Source: Ascaris suum (Eukaryota; Nematoda; Chromadorea; Rhabditida; Ascarididae). Taken from it: DNA of 64,000 nt. The position numbers and the translations under genes are program-made. Positions 13,101 through 23,540 of this stretch are shown piece after piece. Position 1 is the stretch's first letter. Every line of letters starts with the position of its first letter. The notes under the pieces are model-generated. The model saw nothing but the letters and a program-made list of their open reading frames with translations. It ran no database searches and was not told the DNA's origin. The stretch lies in NCBI GenBank assembly GCA_013433145.1, contig CM024168.1, positions 8,936,184 to 9,000,183 of the forward strand, written 5' to 3'.

Positions 13101-13559
13101 ATGATTCGAGCTCTTCTTGTGCTGCTTACATCGTCGGCCCGTGCTTTGCGTTGTTGGCGTTGTGAAGGTGAACGAATCTATGAAGAGAGTTGGCTCACAC
13201 ATGCTGGCAAGTGCTGTCTACCAAGGGTGGTCCGTTGCGTGTCACCTGCACCCTATTGCATTATCGCCCACGTCGAAGGTGCATCAAGTTTCTGGATCAC
13301 TGGATGTAATAATGATGTATTTATTGGATGTGATACACACCGTATACCATTCAACTCGACGCTAACCAGATGCCAATGCAATAAGGATCTGTGCAATCCA
13401 ATTGGACGTATTCCTCATTGTGCGGCAACACGAAGAAGTGCCCATCAAAGTGTTCAGCTTACGAACATGTCTCTGAGGCAATTCGATTATTCGTTTTCTT
13501 GGTTTTTCCTAAATTTGAGTGTTTTATTGAGGTTATCATTACCGCATGAGCCTACTTAA
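13101..13559 (+). CDS. Ly6/uPAR-like (ODR-2/HOT type) secreted or GPI-anchored cysteine-rich protein
   Basis: A single-exon frame of 152 residues. I start at the ATG at 13101 because it opens directly on a signal peptide (MIRALLVLLTSSARA, likely cut after Ala15); the open frame continues upstream only to a GTG. The mature part holds twelve cysteines at residues 18, 21, 38, 39, 46, 53, 69, 77, 91, 93, 98 and 107. It begins with Cys-x2-Cys and closes with the CQCNKDLCN motif (91-99), the Cys-x-Cys…CysAsn signature of three-finger Ly6-like domains in nematodes. Sequons lie at 84, 122 and 138. The last 25 residues carry a hydrophobic run (SWFFLNLSVLLRLSL), compatible with a GPI-anchor signal, though it ends in a short polar tail. 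Family members usually modulate receptors or channels at the neuronal surface; the partner here is unknown. The absence of introns is unusual beside its neighbours, so a retrocopy is possible. Confidence 0.72.
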   Translation: MIRALLVLLTSSARALRCWRCEGERIYEESWLTHAGKCCLPRVVRCVSPAPYCIIAHVEGASSFWITGCNNDVFIGCDTHRIPFNSTLTRCQCNKDLCNPIGRIPHCAATRRSAHQSVQLTNMSLRQFDYSFSWFFLNLSVLLRLSLPHEPT

Positions 13560-16500
13560 GCTTTGCATTACTCCAACACTTTCAAAAAGAATTTGTTGAA
13601 TATAATGACGGATTTTTAAATGAAATGCATTATATTGTTTTACCGTATGTAAGTACCACTCGACCGCATAGCATAACAGAGGACTGAGTCCGAAGGAAGG
13701 CCGTGGAATGAAAATTGCCCGTCCAGTGGTGCTTAAGTATTTTTCATGTGAATCTTTAGAAATTTTGTTACATATTTTGTGAAAATGGAAGTGGATAATG
13801 TTTGCGAAAATTTTTCCTCTAGCTGATCTCATTTTTCAACCCCTTTTTTCTTTCTCCCTCGGTCTTTCACTGCTTGAAAACAGCTGCGCGAAATATTCAT
13901 TAAAAGCTGTTCGGAGCTGAAAGTTTTGTAAATATCAGCAATTTTCGGAAGTGTACCAAAATTTTTAAAAAATGATCCCTTGATTTCAACTTCTTTTTGC
14001 ACACTTCTCGGCTTCATTTCTGCCCTTCTCTCAAGTGAATGTTGAGTAGCAGTGATTGTAAGAGTTGTACTTATTTTGTCTATTTTTTCCTGGACAGCAA
14101 GTCGAATAAAGAGTGGGCAAGCTACATCTAAGAACGAATTTTTGAATTCAGCCGTAGAGTACCAAAAAAGCTGTTCAAAAAGAGGTTTCTTTTCACCTCT
14201 CACTTCTGAAATCTAAATATTGCATATTCTTTTGCATCAACGATATCTTTTCCCAAGCCCCAGATAATGCTCTTACCACTCATTGATTTATTTGATATTT
14301 TATTGGTACCTGTATGCGAACCTGGTTCTTATAGCAGTTTTATTTCCAAATACGATAAAAAAAACGCGTTTGTATGGCCAAGCGAAAGTTTGATTTTTGA
14401 ACGCTTGTGAGGGGGCAATTGATGAAGGGTGCGACAGAATGGATGCTGTTATTCGCTCCTTCACTTATTAGTTGCTTTGGAGGGTTTTAACTACTAAATT
14501 TGGCTAGTTACTGCTCATGACCTTGATAGCATCAAAGCTTACTGATCTTTGCTCTCACTGTCAAATGTTCGTTGATCTTTGTTCTGTTTGAATTCATATT
14601 CGTATTTAATTTGCGTCTTATTAAGTTTTCCGCTTCGATCATCGTTTGCATGTGAAACAAGAGATACACGCTTCGTTGCTCATAAATGCGATAATTGTGT
14701 TTATGCAGAAATGGCTCCTAAATGTGAGCGGTGACCAATGCAGAGATTGTTTTGATGAAATAACGGCATAAATACCTCATAAAACGATCGCTAGCTTCCG
14801 AGCTATATACTTGATTGCGGTCTTAATGTAGCGAGTACATCGAAAGCTATATTATAAATAGGTGAACCTCGCCCTATCAGCATAATTCCAAACTTATCGA
14901 GTCGAATGAGATCTGCAACTTTACTATTCAAGGTTTTTTGAGTTCGAGTTCCAAAAAATCATTCCCGTCTCTTCTTCACTTGCCGCTCTTTATCCTCTCT
15001 AGTTTTCCATTGTGTGGGAGTTCCTGCATTCGAATCTCGTGAGGCGACGAAGTTTTTTGCACATGAACGTGCTGTAGTAGAGGGTAGAGGTTTTACTTAG
15101 TTTCTCATGTTGGCTTAGTTGAATGAGAGCATCTAGTATTGCGTACTTTTGATTTGATGCATGAATTTAAAATCCGAACCTCTATAAAGGGATATTCCAA
15201 ATTAAAGGTATAAACCTTTATAAGTGGATATTCCGTTGGAGAATACTCATATCCACAGCTTCGGTTACTCTTAAACCTTATGAATGGCTCTTTATTTGGT
15301 AACCGCTTACTCTTTTCATGAAGCTTAGCAGCGTATATATCAGCAAAAGTCCTTATATACGGAATCAAGTGACACCGTCATATCTGGAATGCTACGGAAA
15401 ATTCAAAGCCTCTTGATTTTGGTGACAATATGCCAGAGGTCATTAAACCATAAAATCATTTAACATCGACCCAGTTCTCGAACTGCTGCCAGAAATTTCA
15501 CAGCACTATACCTCTTGCTGTAATGCAGAAATTGGTAAATTCCTTCGGTCGAAGTTAAAGCGAGTAATGGTAAGTCATATCTTTTGGATTCCCCAATAAA
15601 TACGAGTACTCAAAATTAGCGAGCATCGAGTACTTCGTCGGATTGTCATTCACAACCTGGTCTAGAGACATTTCCACTGCTGCCTTAACAAAAGAACTAA
15701 AAATTGCTCAGGGCTTTTGTCCAAATGGTAATCTTTTTGCCAAGGAAGTCACACCTTGATTCCAATTCTGTCTTCAAACACTTTTGGAAAGTCATCCAAA
15801 ATTCAGTGGATAGAGATGCCAGCGCTAAAAGTTGGATGGGGTGGTATCCAAGAAACGTCAATTTTAGTATCATGTCGCAAATTTTCATAAGGAGTTCAAA
15901 CAGTTCAGAGCTAATTGACTGACTAGAAAACATGCTTGGGAGAAACGCTATAAAAGGCTTTCTTTTGCATGATCAAACAACGACCGTTTAATGATGATTT
16001 CGAGCGCCTGTCTTATATCTACTTAAATAACTTGCAAAAAATTTTTTCTTTTTGCCTATTCTCCAGTCTCCAACTTATTACGTAATGAAAGCATATGAAG
16101 TTTAAACACTCGGTCACTATAATCGATGCTTCTTTTGAGATTGTAGGTTTGGAAAGACTTAAGAGAAATCGTGTTATCCAGCAGTGCAAAAAACGGAAGA
16201 GTATTGACTGCATGTGAGCAGAGAATATTGACGGGCACATATCTGGGTGTTTATTTAGATGGTCGATTTAAATTGGATTGTCCTAACTGCAGTGACTTTG
16301 TGAGCCAGATGACTTGGAAATTCCACCCCAGCCAAACTGAAAAAACTTCAAATCATATCCAATCATGTCCACGGATATAAAAATATAGAAGGAGGGAATT
16401 CGTTACTGACCAGGTGGAAAAGGGAGAGGAGGAGTTTAGAGCACAAAGGGTTCCGTAAATTCGGAAAGGAATAAGCCCACCGACAAAGTGTACCGTACGA

Positions 16501-17466
16501 TGGTGAAGTGAATTTACTCAGTCTCAACGCATTTTAGAGTGGAAATCCGTTTAAAATAGAACATGCAAATTCTATGAATCACACACCGCTATTATTGGAC
16601 GTAGTCATTAAAGAATTTCGTCAAGGCAATTTTAACAAGCATTTGTGCAAAATTTTATTGCATGACCAGTCCAATGGCGCTAAATTTAGCAAATATATTA
16701 CAAATCGCTATTCATTTTTTTAAATACAAGCAATCAAATGAGAAAATTTAGTGATTCTCATCCGTCGATTTCTTCCTCAAAATTTCCAATCGAATTTCAA
16801 ATTCTAAGCGGATATGTATGTTGCATTATCAGGGATTCCTCGCTGGATGTAGCAATTTTGATAGCATTTATTGATGACTATCATGGAATGGTCAGAGATA
16901 TCGTCGATCAGTTAAAGAGTGAATTTTATTAGGATGCACTATTTGAACGGACCTGAAGAGTTACCGAGCAAGGAAGTGAACTCTACCTCAGATATATTGC
17001 AGTTTATTATTCACTGATGGCTTACTTTTTTATCTCGAAAAACCCGTCTTTTATTTTTTCTTCAAGAGAAGTAATATTACCATTGCTCAGATTGAGGTCG
17101 CGATCGAGCAAACTTTTACACGTCAAATTTCAATTTCCATAATGAATCTCTCAGCGCTAACATGGCGTCTTTGTAATGTAGGCGAAAACTCTTCTAGAAA
17201 TTATACGAAATTATATGATAAGGATTCGTCGGAAATCCTTTTTGAAAGATTAAAGACACGCATGAAAGAGTATGGATAAACACTTGTGTTTTTCAGCTGT
17301 TCAAAACAACTTTGTTCTCGATAGTTTTGCAGTTCACTGACTTAACTTGCAGCACAGACTGCTAGCGTTTCGTTAAATTACAAACTTTGGGCGATCACTT
17401 CGCAGATTTATTTACAGTATACAACGGATAACTGCTGCTGAAGGCACTGCTAAGAAACAGGCGGTA
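13560..17466. other. Intergenic, no confident gene
   Basis: No gene recognised. Open frames on - at 13829-14203 and on both strands at 15697-15933 are unsupported. A TATAAATA box at about 14850 on +, followed by a short ATG frame at 14908, leads nowhere convincing. A putative polyadenylation signal for the Gly/Tyr-rich gene (AATAAA on -, TTTATT at 17407-17412) lies at the right-hand end. Confidence 0.5.
17407..17412 (-). promoter_or_regulatory. Polyadenylation signal AATAAA
   Basis: AATAAA on the minus strand, about 55 bases after the stop codon of the Gly/Tyr-rich protein, at the usual distance for a nematode 3' UTR. Confidence 0.5.
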
Positions 17467-18126
17467 TCAGATCATACCTGTGCTATATGGGCTGTAAAAG
17501 TTATAACCAGTGTATGGGTTATACAGGGTGTTATAAGATAAAGATGATGGATAATAAGACATATAGGGATTATAAGCACTGTAACGCCCAAATGAGCTAT
17601 AGGGGCCGTACAAACCTCCGTATGTGCCAAAACCGCCTAGGCCTCCATAGCCGCCATAACCGCCATACCCACCCAGTCCACCGTAACCACTATATCCGGC
17701 GTACCCACCATAGCCACCGTATCCATCATACCCACCGTAACCACCTAAACTTCCATAACTGGAGGGACCAAGTGGAGGATACAACGCGGGATCACAAAAT
17801 GACGGCAGCTTTGGCGGTGTAAGTCCGTAGTTTCCACCATACCCACTGTAACCCGGATAACCACCTCCATAAAGGCCGTATCCGCTTCCGTAGCCACTCA
17901 AAATGCCACCGCCATAACCACTGTTGTAACTAGGATAGCCAAATAAACTGGATAAGCCGTAACCACTTCTGTATCCACTACCATAACCACCGAGACCGCC
18001 GTAAAGACTGCCGTACAGTCCACTTCCGTAACCAAGACCGCCGTAGCCACCATAAGGGCCATATGGTCCATAGCCGCTGCCATAGCCGTAGCCATAACCG
18101 GCTGGATATGCACCACCATACTGATT
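17467..18126 (-). CDS. Glycine/tyrosine-rich repeat protein, last exon
   Basis: This exon gives 219 residues plus stop. It starts after the acceptor cagtttag (an in-frame TAG directly upstream rules out simple extension) and codes Asn-Gln-Tyr first. The sequence is almost wholly GGY, GYGG, SGYG and GGLGG repeats. It is interrupted mid-way by a Pro-rich block with the only cysteine (PPKLPSFCDPALYPPLGPSS). It then changes to a Tyr/Ser/Asn/Pro-rich tail (…NPYMSYYPSS…, …YNFYSPYSTGMI). Such compositions occur in nematode secreted structural proteins (cuticle, eggshell, Tyr-cross-linked matrices) and in YGG-type antimicrobial peptides. Length and Tyr content favour a cross-linkable matrix protein, by inference. 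The 5' exon, expected to hold the signal peptide, lies above 18126 and was not found. The frame at 17898-18158 on - is an out-of-frame shadow of this one. Confidence 0.78.
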   Translation of the reverse strand, partial: NQYGGAYPAGYGYGYGSGYGPYGPYGGYGGLGYGSGLYGSLYGGLGGYGSGYRSGYGLSSLFGYPSYNSGYGGGILSGYGSGYGLYGGGYPGYSGYGGNYGLTPPKLPSFCDPALYPPLGPSSYGSLGGYGGYDGYGGYGGYAGYSGYGGLGGYGGYGGYGGLGGFGTYGGLYGPYSSFGRYSAYNPYMSYYPSSLSYNTLYNPYTGYNFYSPYSTGMI

Positions 18127-21100
18127 CTAAACTGAGCCGTTTTAAGAGGTATTAACAAATATTTGGGTTGTGATCATCCAGGCATAAGTAGGATTTGAAA
18201 CTAAAACCGACGGTATATTTTGATGAGAGATTGAAATTTTTGCTACGGAACGAGTTTTTTATACTATGGAGAGAGTTTTTTGTACTCTACTGAGAGCGAT
18301 AAATTCTTGGAGAGGTCAACATTGGAAAAGTCAAAGCAATTTTGTATTTCGTGTTAATACCGGAATGCATTTTTTAAATGTGAAGATCTACTATTGCACC
18401 CATAAGTAAAGGGGAAGTAATGGATGCTTAATGGAAGAAGGATGTGGATTTTGTAAGTATAGCTTTGAATTATTCACTAGCCGAATGAAACGAAAGACAT
18501 GCTGATGCTGTTTGAAGTGAAAGCAGCTGAGAGAAACGTTACGAAATCTTTTAGGCGGAATTCAGTTATGTTCGTTTTTGCTGGTGTTTTTCAGCAAATG
18601 CACACGATAAAATTTAAACATGTTTTAGAAATTGAAGGATTTTTTAAGTGCTAGCCCTTTGTGAAGTGTAGACCATTTGATTTTGCCAATTGTTCGCCAA
18701 TCTCTGATAGCTGGCGAGCTCAAAGCGCTGCTGCTCATTAAGTTCACCTTTATAGACTCCATTTATGAATAATTGGTTATTCTGAAAAAGAATCAAATCC
18801 CAAATTGATTCGAACAATGAATACGTCAGAATACTTAAAAAAAGGAGGAGATGAAGTTTTACATAGAAGGGAAATTATGTTGTCATGGTTCGGGGAGTGA
18901 ATATTCCAGCTTTTCGAAGATTATACAAAAATGTTTACATTCTACCAGATACATTACTTGCAGTTTTGCATACTTTTATCTTCCAATTGAAGATTTGAAT
19001 TTTATGAAAGAATTGCACGTCAACTGTTGTCATTTGGCCAAAAATTGCTTCCTGAGTACTTTCATAACACCAGATTCGCGAATTCACTTTAATATTCTGT
19101 GCGAATTGCTCGGTGGTGATTTCTATCAATAATTTTTATGACCTCGATTTATCAGTTACAACTGTTGAGTAACAAATATTTGGAACTAATATACGAGAAG
19201 AGCAATCTCTTGGTATTTTAGCCTCGCATTAAAAATCCACTTCAGCGTATCTGAAAACCAAACAATCTGCAAAAATACTCTCTGTATTACTTTGAAACAC
19301 TCAGTTATATAACAAATCTAACCGTTACTCTACAAGAGATTCCATCAATCTGTATGCTGTCACTTGAATAATATGGGATATTCGCGACAGTTCTTCGCGA
19401 TTGTGAAAACACAATGCTGAAAAGATGTGCTTTACTCAATACAATGGCGTCTTTCTGTAGTTCTTCATATTTTTCAGCCCATCAAATTCGTCTTTAGATG
19501 AAATACGCTTTTTTATCCTTTCACATATGAGGAAAGAAGGGCTATAGCGATTTACTATATGCTGAGCACATTATGCTAAAGCCACTTAGAGATCTGCATT
19601 GGAGAAATAATTGATTCATAATTTGTTAAACTGTAGCAATAGCTCCTTTCAAGAATTTTATATATTATTCCCAATAAAACTCCATTCTGATAGAATTCAG
19701 CAAATACTAACTAAAAGGAGGCGTTTCTTCAAATGGGGTAAGTTACTTCGAAGTATATATGCCCCAGAAAAAATGGTAGGTTTCTTGAACGGAGAAATTC
19801 TAAATGTGAAATAAATGTCGATTTAATTATTTCTAAGGACCACATTTTCAGGAAATGGGATTTCTTTTTGAAATGCTTATAGGAATTGACAGAAGGATCT
19901 GCAAAAAGATTAATTTGCCGTTGTTTATTGCTTTCCAATCTGTCAATGACTGATAGTGATTCAATGCTTACAATGCTGCACACTAAAAGAAGGCGCTCAA
20001 AAGAAATCTGAAACTTACAGCAGTGAGGTTACTGTCAACTGCATACTGATAGCTATTGTTGAGGTCTCTCGACACTTCTGAAATCCTATCAGTAAGCTTT
20101 AATTACAATATTACATCACGAAATTTGTGAACACATCCATTATTTTCTACGACTGGACATAAAGATAAAAGTTTTAACAAAAAGGAGAGGAGGGAATGCA
20201 AGCGGGCGGGAACGATTCTCGTAGTCTTATGAAAGCCCGCATATGAGAATCCAACTTAAAGGATATTGGTCGAACGGCAACTGCTTTCGTTCATAAGCGC
20301 CTTCTTCGTTATCAACGAGAATCGATGTTAACCATCGAGCAAATTGGCTCTCAAGTTCCCACTGAAAAACTTACACATTATTTTTCCATTTAATCTCAGT
20401 GGAATTTCATAGATCATCATCTCAGTGAACGCAAAATGTTCAAAGGAAACTTTTCATGCAAAATTATTTCAATAACATTCTCGTTTTATGCATTCGCCTC
20501 CAAAACAGTTAACGAAGTTTTGACAGCTATGTCAATCGTAGACTACAACGTTGTTGAAAGAACGCTTTCAAACGGTTTAGAGGAGGCGTTCAGAACAAGT
20601 TATGGCATCAGAGACAGAAAGAGAGAGAGGGAGAGCGAGAGAGAGACCGATTCACGAGAATAAAATCATGCCTAAATCACTAAAAGTTGTTCCTCGAAAT
20701 GGTAAAATGTGATCCTAACATCGACTCATCTAATTTCCAAGTAGAAAATTTTTGAAATAAACTTGCGCTAGCATTTTAATTGATTGCTGCACTTTGCATT
20801 TTTATTTCTTGATTTTCTAAGATTTTCTTTTGCAGTAATTGCTGTATTGCAAACGTTCGTTGTAGTAGTTTTTACCAGTATTGTTGTTACTTTTCGATTG
20901 CCATTCTAATCGTGGCAACTTTTTCTTCCATCTATAAATTGTATAACGATGAGCGACTTGCTTGCGCTTATTTCATTTGCAGTAATAGCAACGCTTTTCC
21001 AACATTATATTAGTGCATTTGCATAGTGAATTTTTAACTGCAAGGAAATTTTAGTGGGGGAAGTTTAGTATGAAAAATTGCACTTATTTAGACATGAAAT

Positions 21101-23489
21101 AAATGCAAACGAATCATTTATTATTGAACAATTTAGTGCGTTATAAATGGAGTGCTGACTGAAATACGATGCTAACAGTGAATAAGGAAAGGAATTTGTG
21201 GAAGATACGCAGAATCGCAGTTTATTAATGCGCACACTCCATGCATTATTGATAATGCGTTGTCCTACGATTGCGATAATTCCTTGTTTCGGTTAAAAGT
21301 CGGCATTTTAACACAATCTCTAAGATCACAGTGATAATCGAACAAATTCGATGGCATTCCTCCAACTTGAAGTGAGTGCTATTTCTAACAAAGGAATGTG
21401 TTATGGTAACGACTGAGCCTAACATTGATCAACAACACATAAAAGACGTTGGACAACATATATTCGGTCTATTGGACTAAACAGTTGTGATAGTCGTCCA
21501 TCAAAATATGTCTGCCGCTTGATAATTTTCTGCTCTAGTACTCAAAATCAAGTTTTTTCATTAGTGGGTTAGTTTTAAGTTAAAAATAGTGCTATCAAGA
21601 GAAAATAAACGGAAAAAGCTGCAAGAAAGCAGCGAAGCAAGGAAACATCTCAGCGGTGTTTGTAAAGCAAACGACGATTCCTTTGTGAGTCGGCTTTTTC
21701 GAAAGCGTACCTCCACCTCAGCAAGTAACGGACAATACACACAGTCACCGATCTCTTTATAAAACATGCATTAAGAGAATTGTTACCACGTCTGCTGTTT
21801 ACATATGTGCCAAAGCGGTGAGTCTCTAATCGAATTTATGTAAATTTGAATATTCCCACTTAGGCGAAAGTTTAACTTCCTTATTCAGCAATAAGAACAA
21901 GTTTGGCTCAACGTTTAGGGTTTCATCTTTCTCCAATCGCTATATGTGATTTTTTGGGCTAAGAGTGAGAGAAATCTACATACACAAATGAGGTTATCAT
22001 TCGCAACCTCAGAATTGAAAACGATGATTAAAATATTAGGTGCTAAGTTCTTTTGTATTAGCAGTTAAGTGGTAAAGTCATTCACATTGCAAATTCCAAA
22101 TTTTTTCGCCGATTTTCACCGTTTCAATAAAGTCTTTTTTTAAATGAAAGCATCATGAATATAAGAAGTCATGATGATTCACAGGAGAGCAAATAAAACG
22201 CCGTAGGTAACAAAGGAAATTCTCGTGGCTAACCAGCTGACTGTAAGAGAGCGCTGCCTTCTCGAGTGTTCACAGATGCAAACCGGACCATTCTTTCTTT
22301 CATTACTTAAGCGATAAAAAGACAAACAAATACAACATAACGCTGTGCTTGTCCACTGCAAAAAAATATTCGTTAAAGTCGATCAATGAGATCTCTCTAT
22401 GTATCGTATATCTTATTATATATTCTGCTATGTCATATCAAACCGAGCGTTATTTTATCCGTACTTAATATAACTATATTTTATGCATTATCTTGTTTCC
22501 TGTTATCTTGAAACATGCTCTATTATGCTCGCTCGCAGGAAACAGAAAACAATAAATTCAAGTAGCGAAGTTACTCATAGTTTTATCATTTAATTAGAGC
22601 GCATCGAATTTGAGCGACCATCGCCATTTGATTTAATTTTTTTTGACATACTTCATGAAAAATAAGACAATTTGAAACAAAGGAGCGTTTACTGATGAAA
22701 TTTATTGATGAAGCATTGATGAAATCAATGAAATTCACTCATATAATGCTTTCATATGCATCAAATTCAGCAGTGTTTTCAGAAGCATGGACATGACTCG
22801 AATAATTTCTTCACTGATAGCAACATAGCATTAAACAATGCAACGGATATTTGGAAGCAATAATGACTACGACACACGCTCAACTCTGATGTGTACTGAA
22901 TTGTTTGAGAACGTTGGCAGTCGTTTATTAACGCCTGCAAGAGCAGTTCTGTTGCAGAAAACAATAAAATAACAGCATAATAGCAGTTCCATGAGTTTAA
23001 CTATTGCATGAAATTCACAAAGCAGAAAAGTGTGTTTTATGATGAGTGTAATTCACCTGCTGCAATTGCCTCAATTTCTTACTCGTTACAAGATGCGGTC
23101 AAACTGCGGTTACTATAACGGACTACGATTTCTTTGACCACTGCAAACATACAACAGCTTTCCAAGTCAAAGACTGATCACTGCACGTAATAAAAAGTGG
23201 CTGCATTTCAGTCTCAGGCCGTTAAAAGACACAGATAGGCCGTGCGCACGGACTGCATTGTCATAGCAGCATCGCCACCGTATTGTTGAGTTATTATGAG
23301 CCAGATTTTACTAGTCCCGCTTGAGCGGCTTTATGCTTCTCCTTAAATGCCAGCTGAAAAAACCGACTGCATCGTGCTTAAGCCTCTGCCGACCCTTTGG
23401 CTTGCACTCTTAATTGTGAAGGCGAGAAATTTTTGAAGCACTTGAGAAACCGGCACAGTCAGGACGAACAGGACGTTGACAGCTGCCAA
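18127..23489. other. Intergenic, no confident gene
   Basis: This should contain the unseen first exon of the Gly/Tyr-rich gene (a TATAAAA on - lies near 18258) and the 3' UTR of the Cys-loop receptor gene, but neither can be delimited. A short + frame at 20436-20663 has a hydrophobic start and runs into a GA-rich microsatellite, so it is probably chance. Nothing else is supported. Confidence 0.5.
20610..20648. repeat. GA-rich purine tract
   Basis: About 40 bases of nearly pure G and A on +, mostly GAGAGA. Confidence 0.8.
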
Positions 23490-23540
23490 TTATTTGCATA
23501 AATAATAAGTCCAGTAGACGACGTTGAACACCATGAAGGC
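23490..23540 (-). CDS. Cys-loop receptor: last exon (end of M4)
   Basis: Codes [16 protein letters not shown] and stop TAA. The acceptor is atttcag, in phase 0. The [11 protein letters not shown] ending is the usual close of M4 in this superfamily. The transmembrane helix is split by the intron after IFPL. Confidence 0.92.
   Translation of the reverse strand, partial: AFMVFNVVYWTYYLCK

Noticed and set aside
13829..14203. 124-residue minus open frame
   Set aside because: No recognisable motif, no clear splice or promoter context, and a Lys-rich end from an A/T-rich tract. Probably chance.
16056..16240. Minus frame with FFALLDNTISL, recalling a retroelement aspartic protease
   Set aside because: The catalytic Asp-Thr/Ser-Gly is absent (Asp-Asn-Thr), no zinc-knuckle or polymerase motif is seen alongside, and the flanking frames are uninformative.
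17487..18158. Frames at 17487-17822 (+) and 17898-18158 (-)
   Set aside because: They are shadows of the Gly/Tyr-rich exon in other frames.
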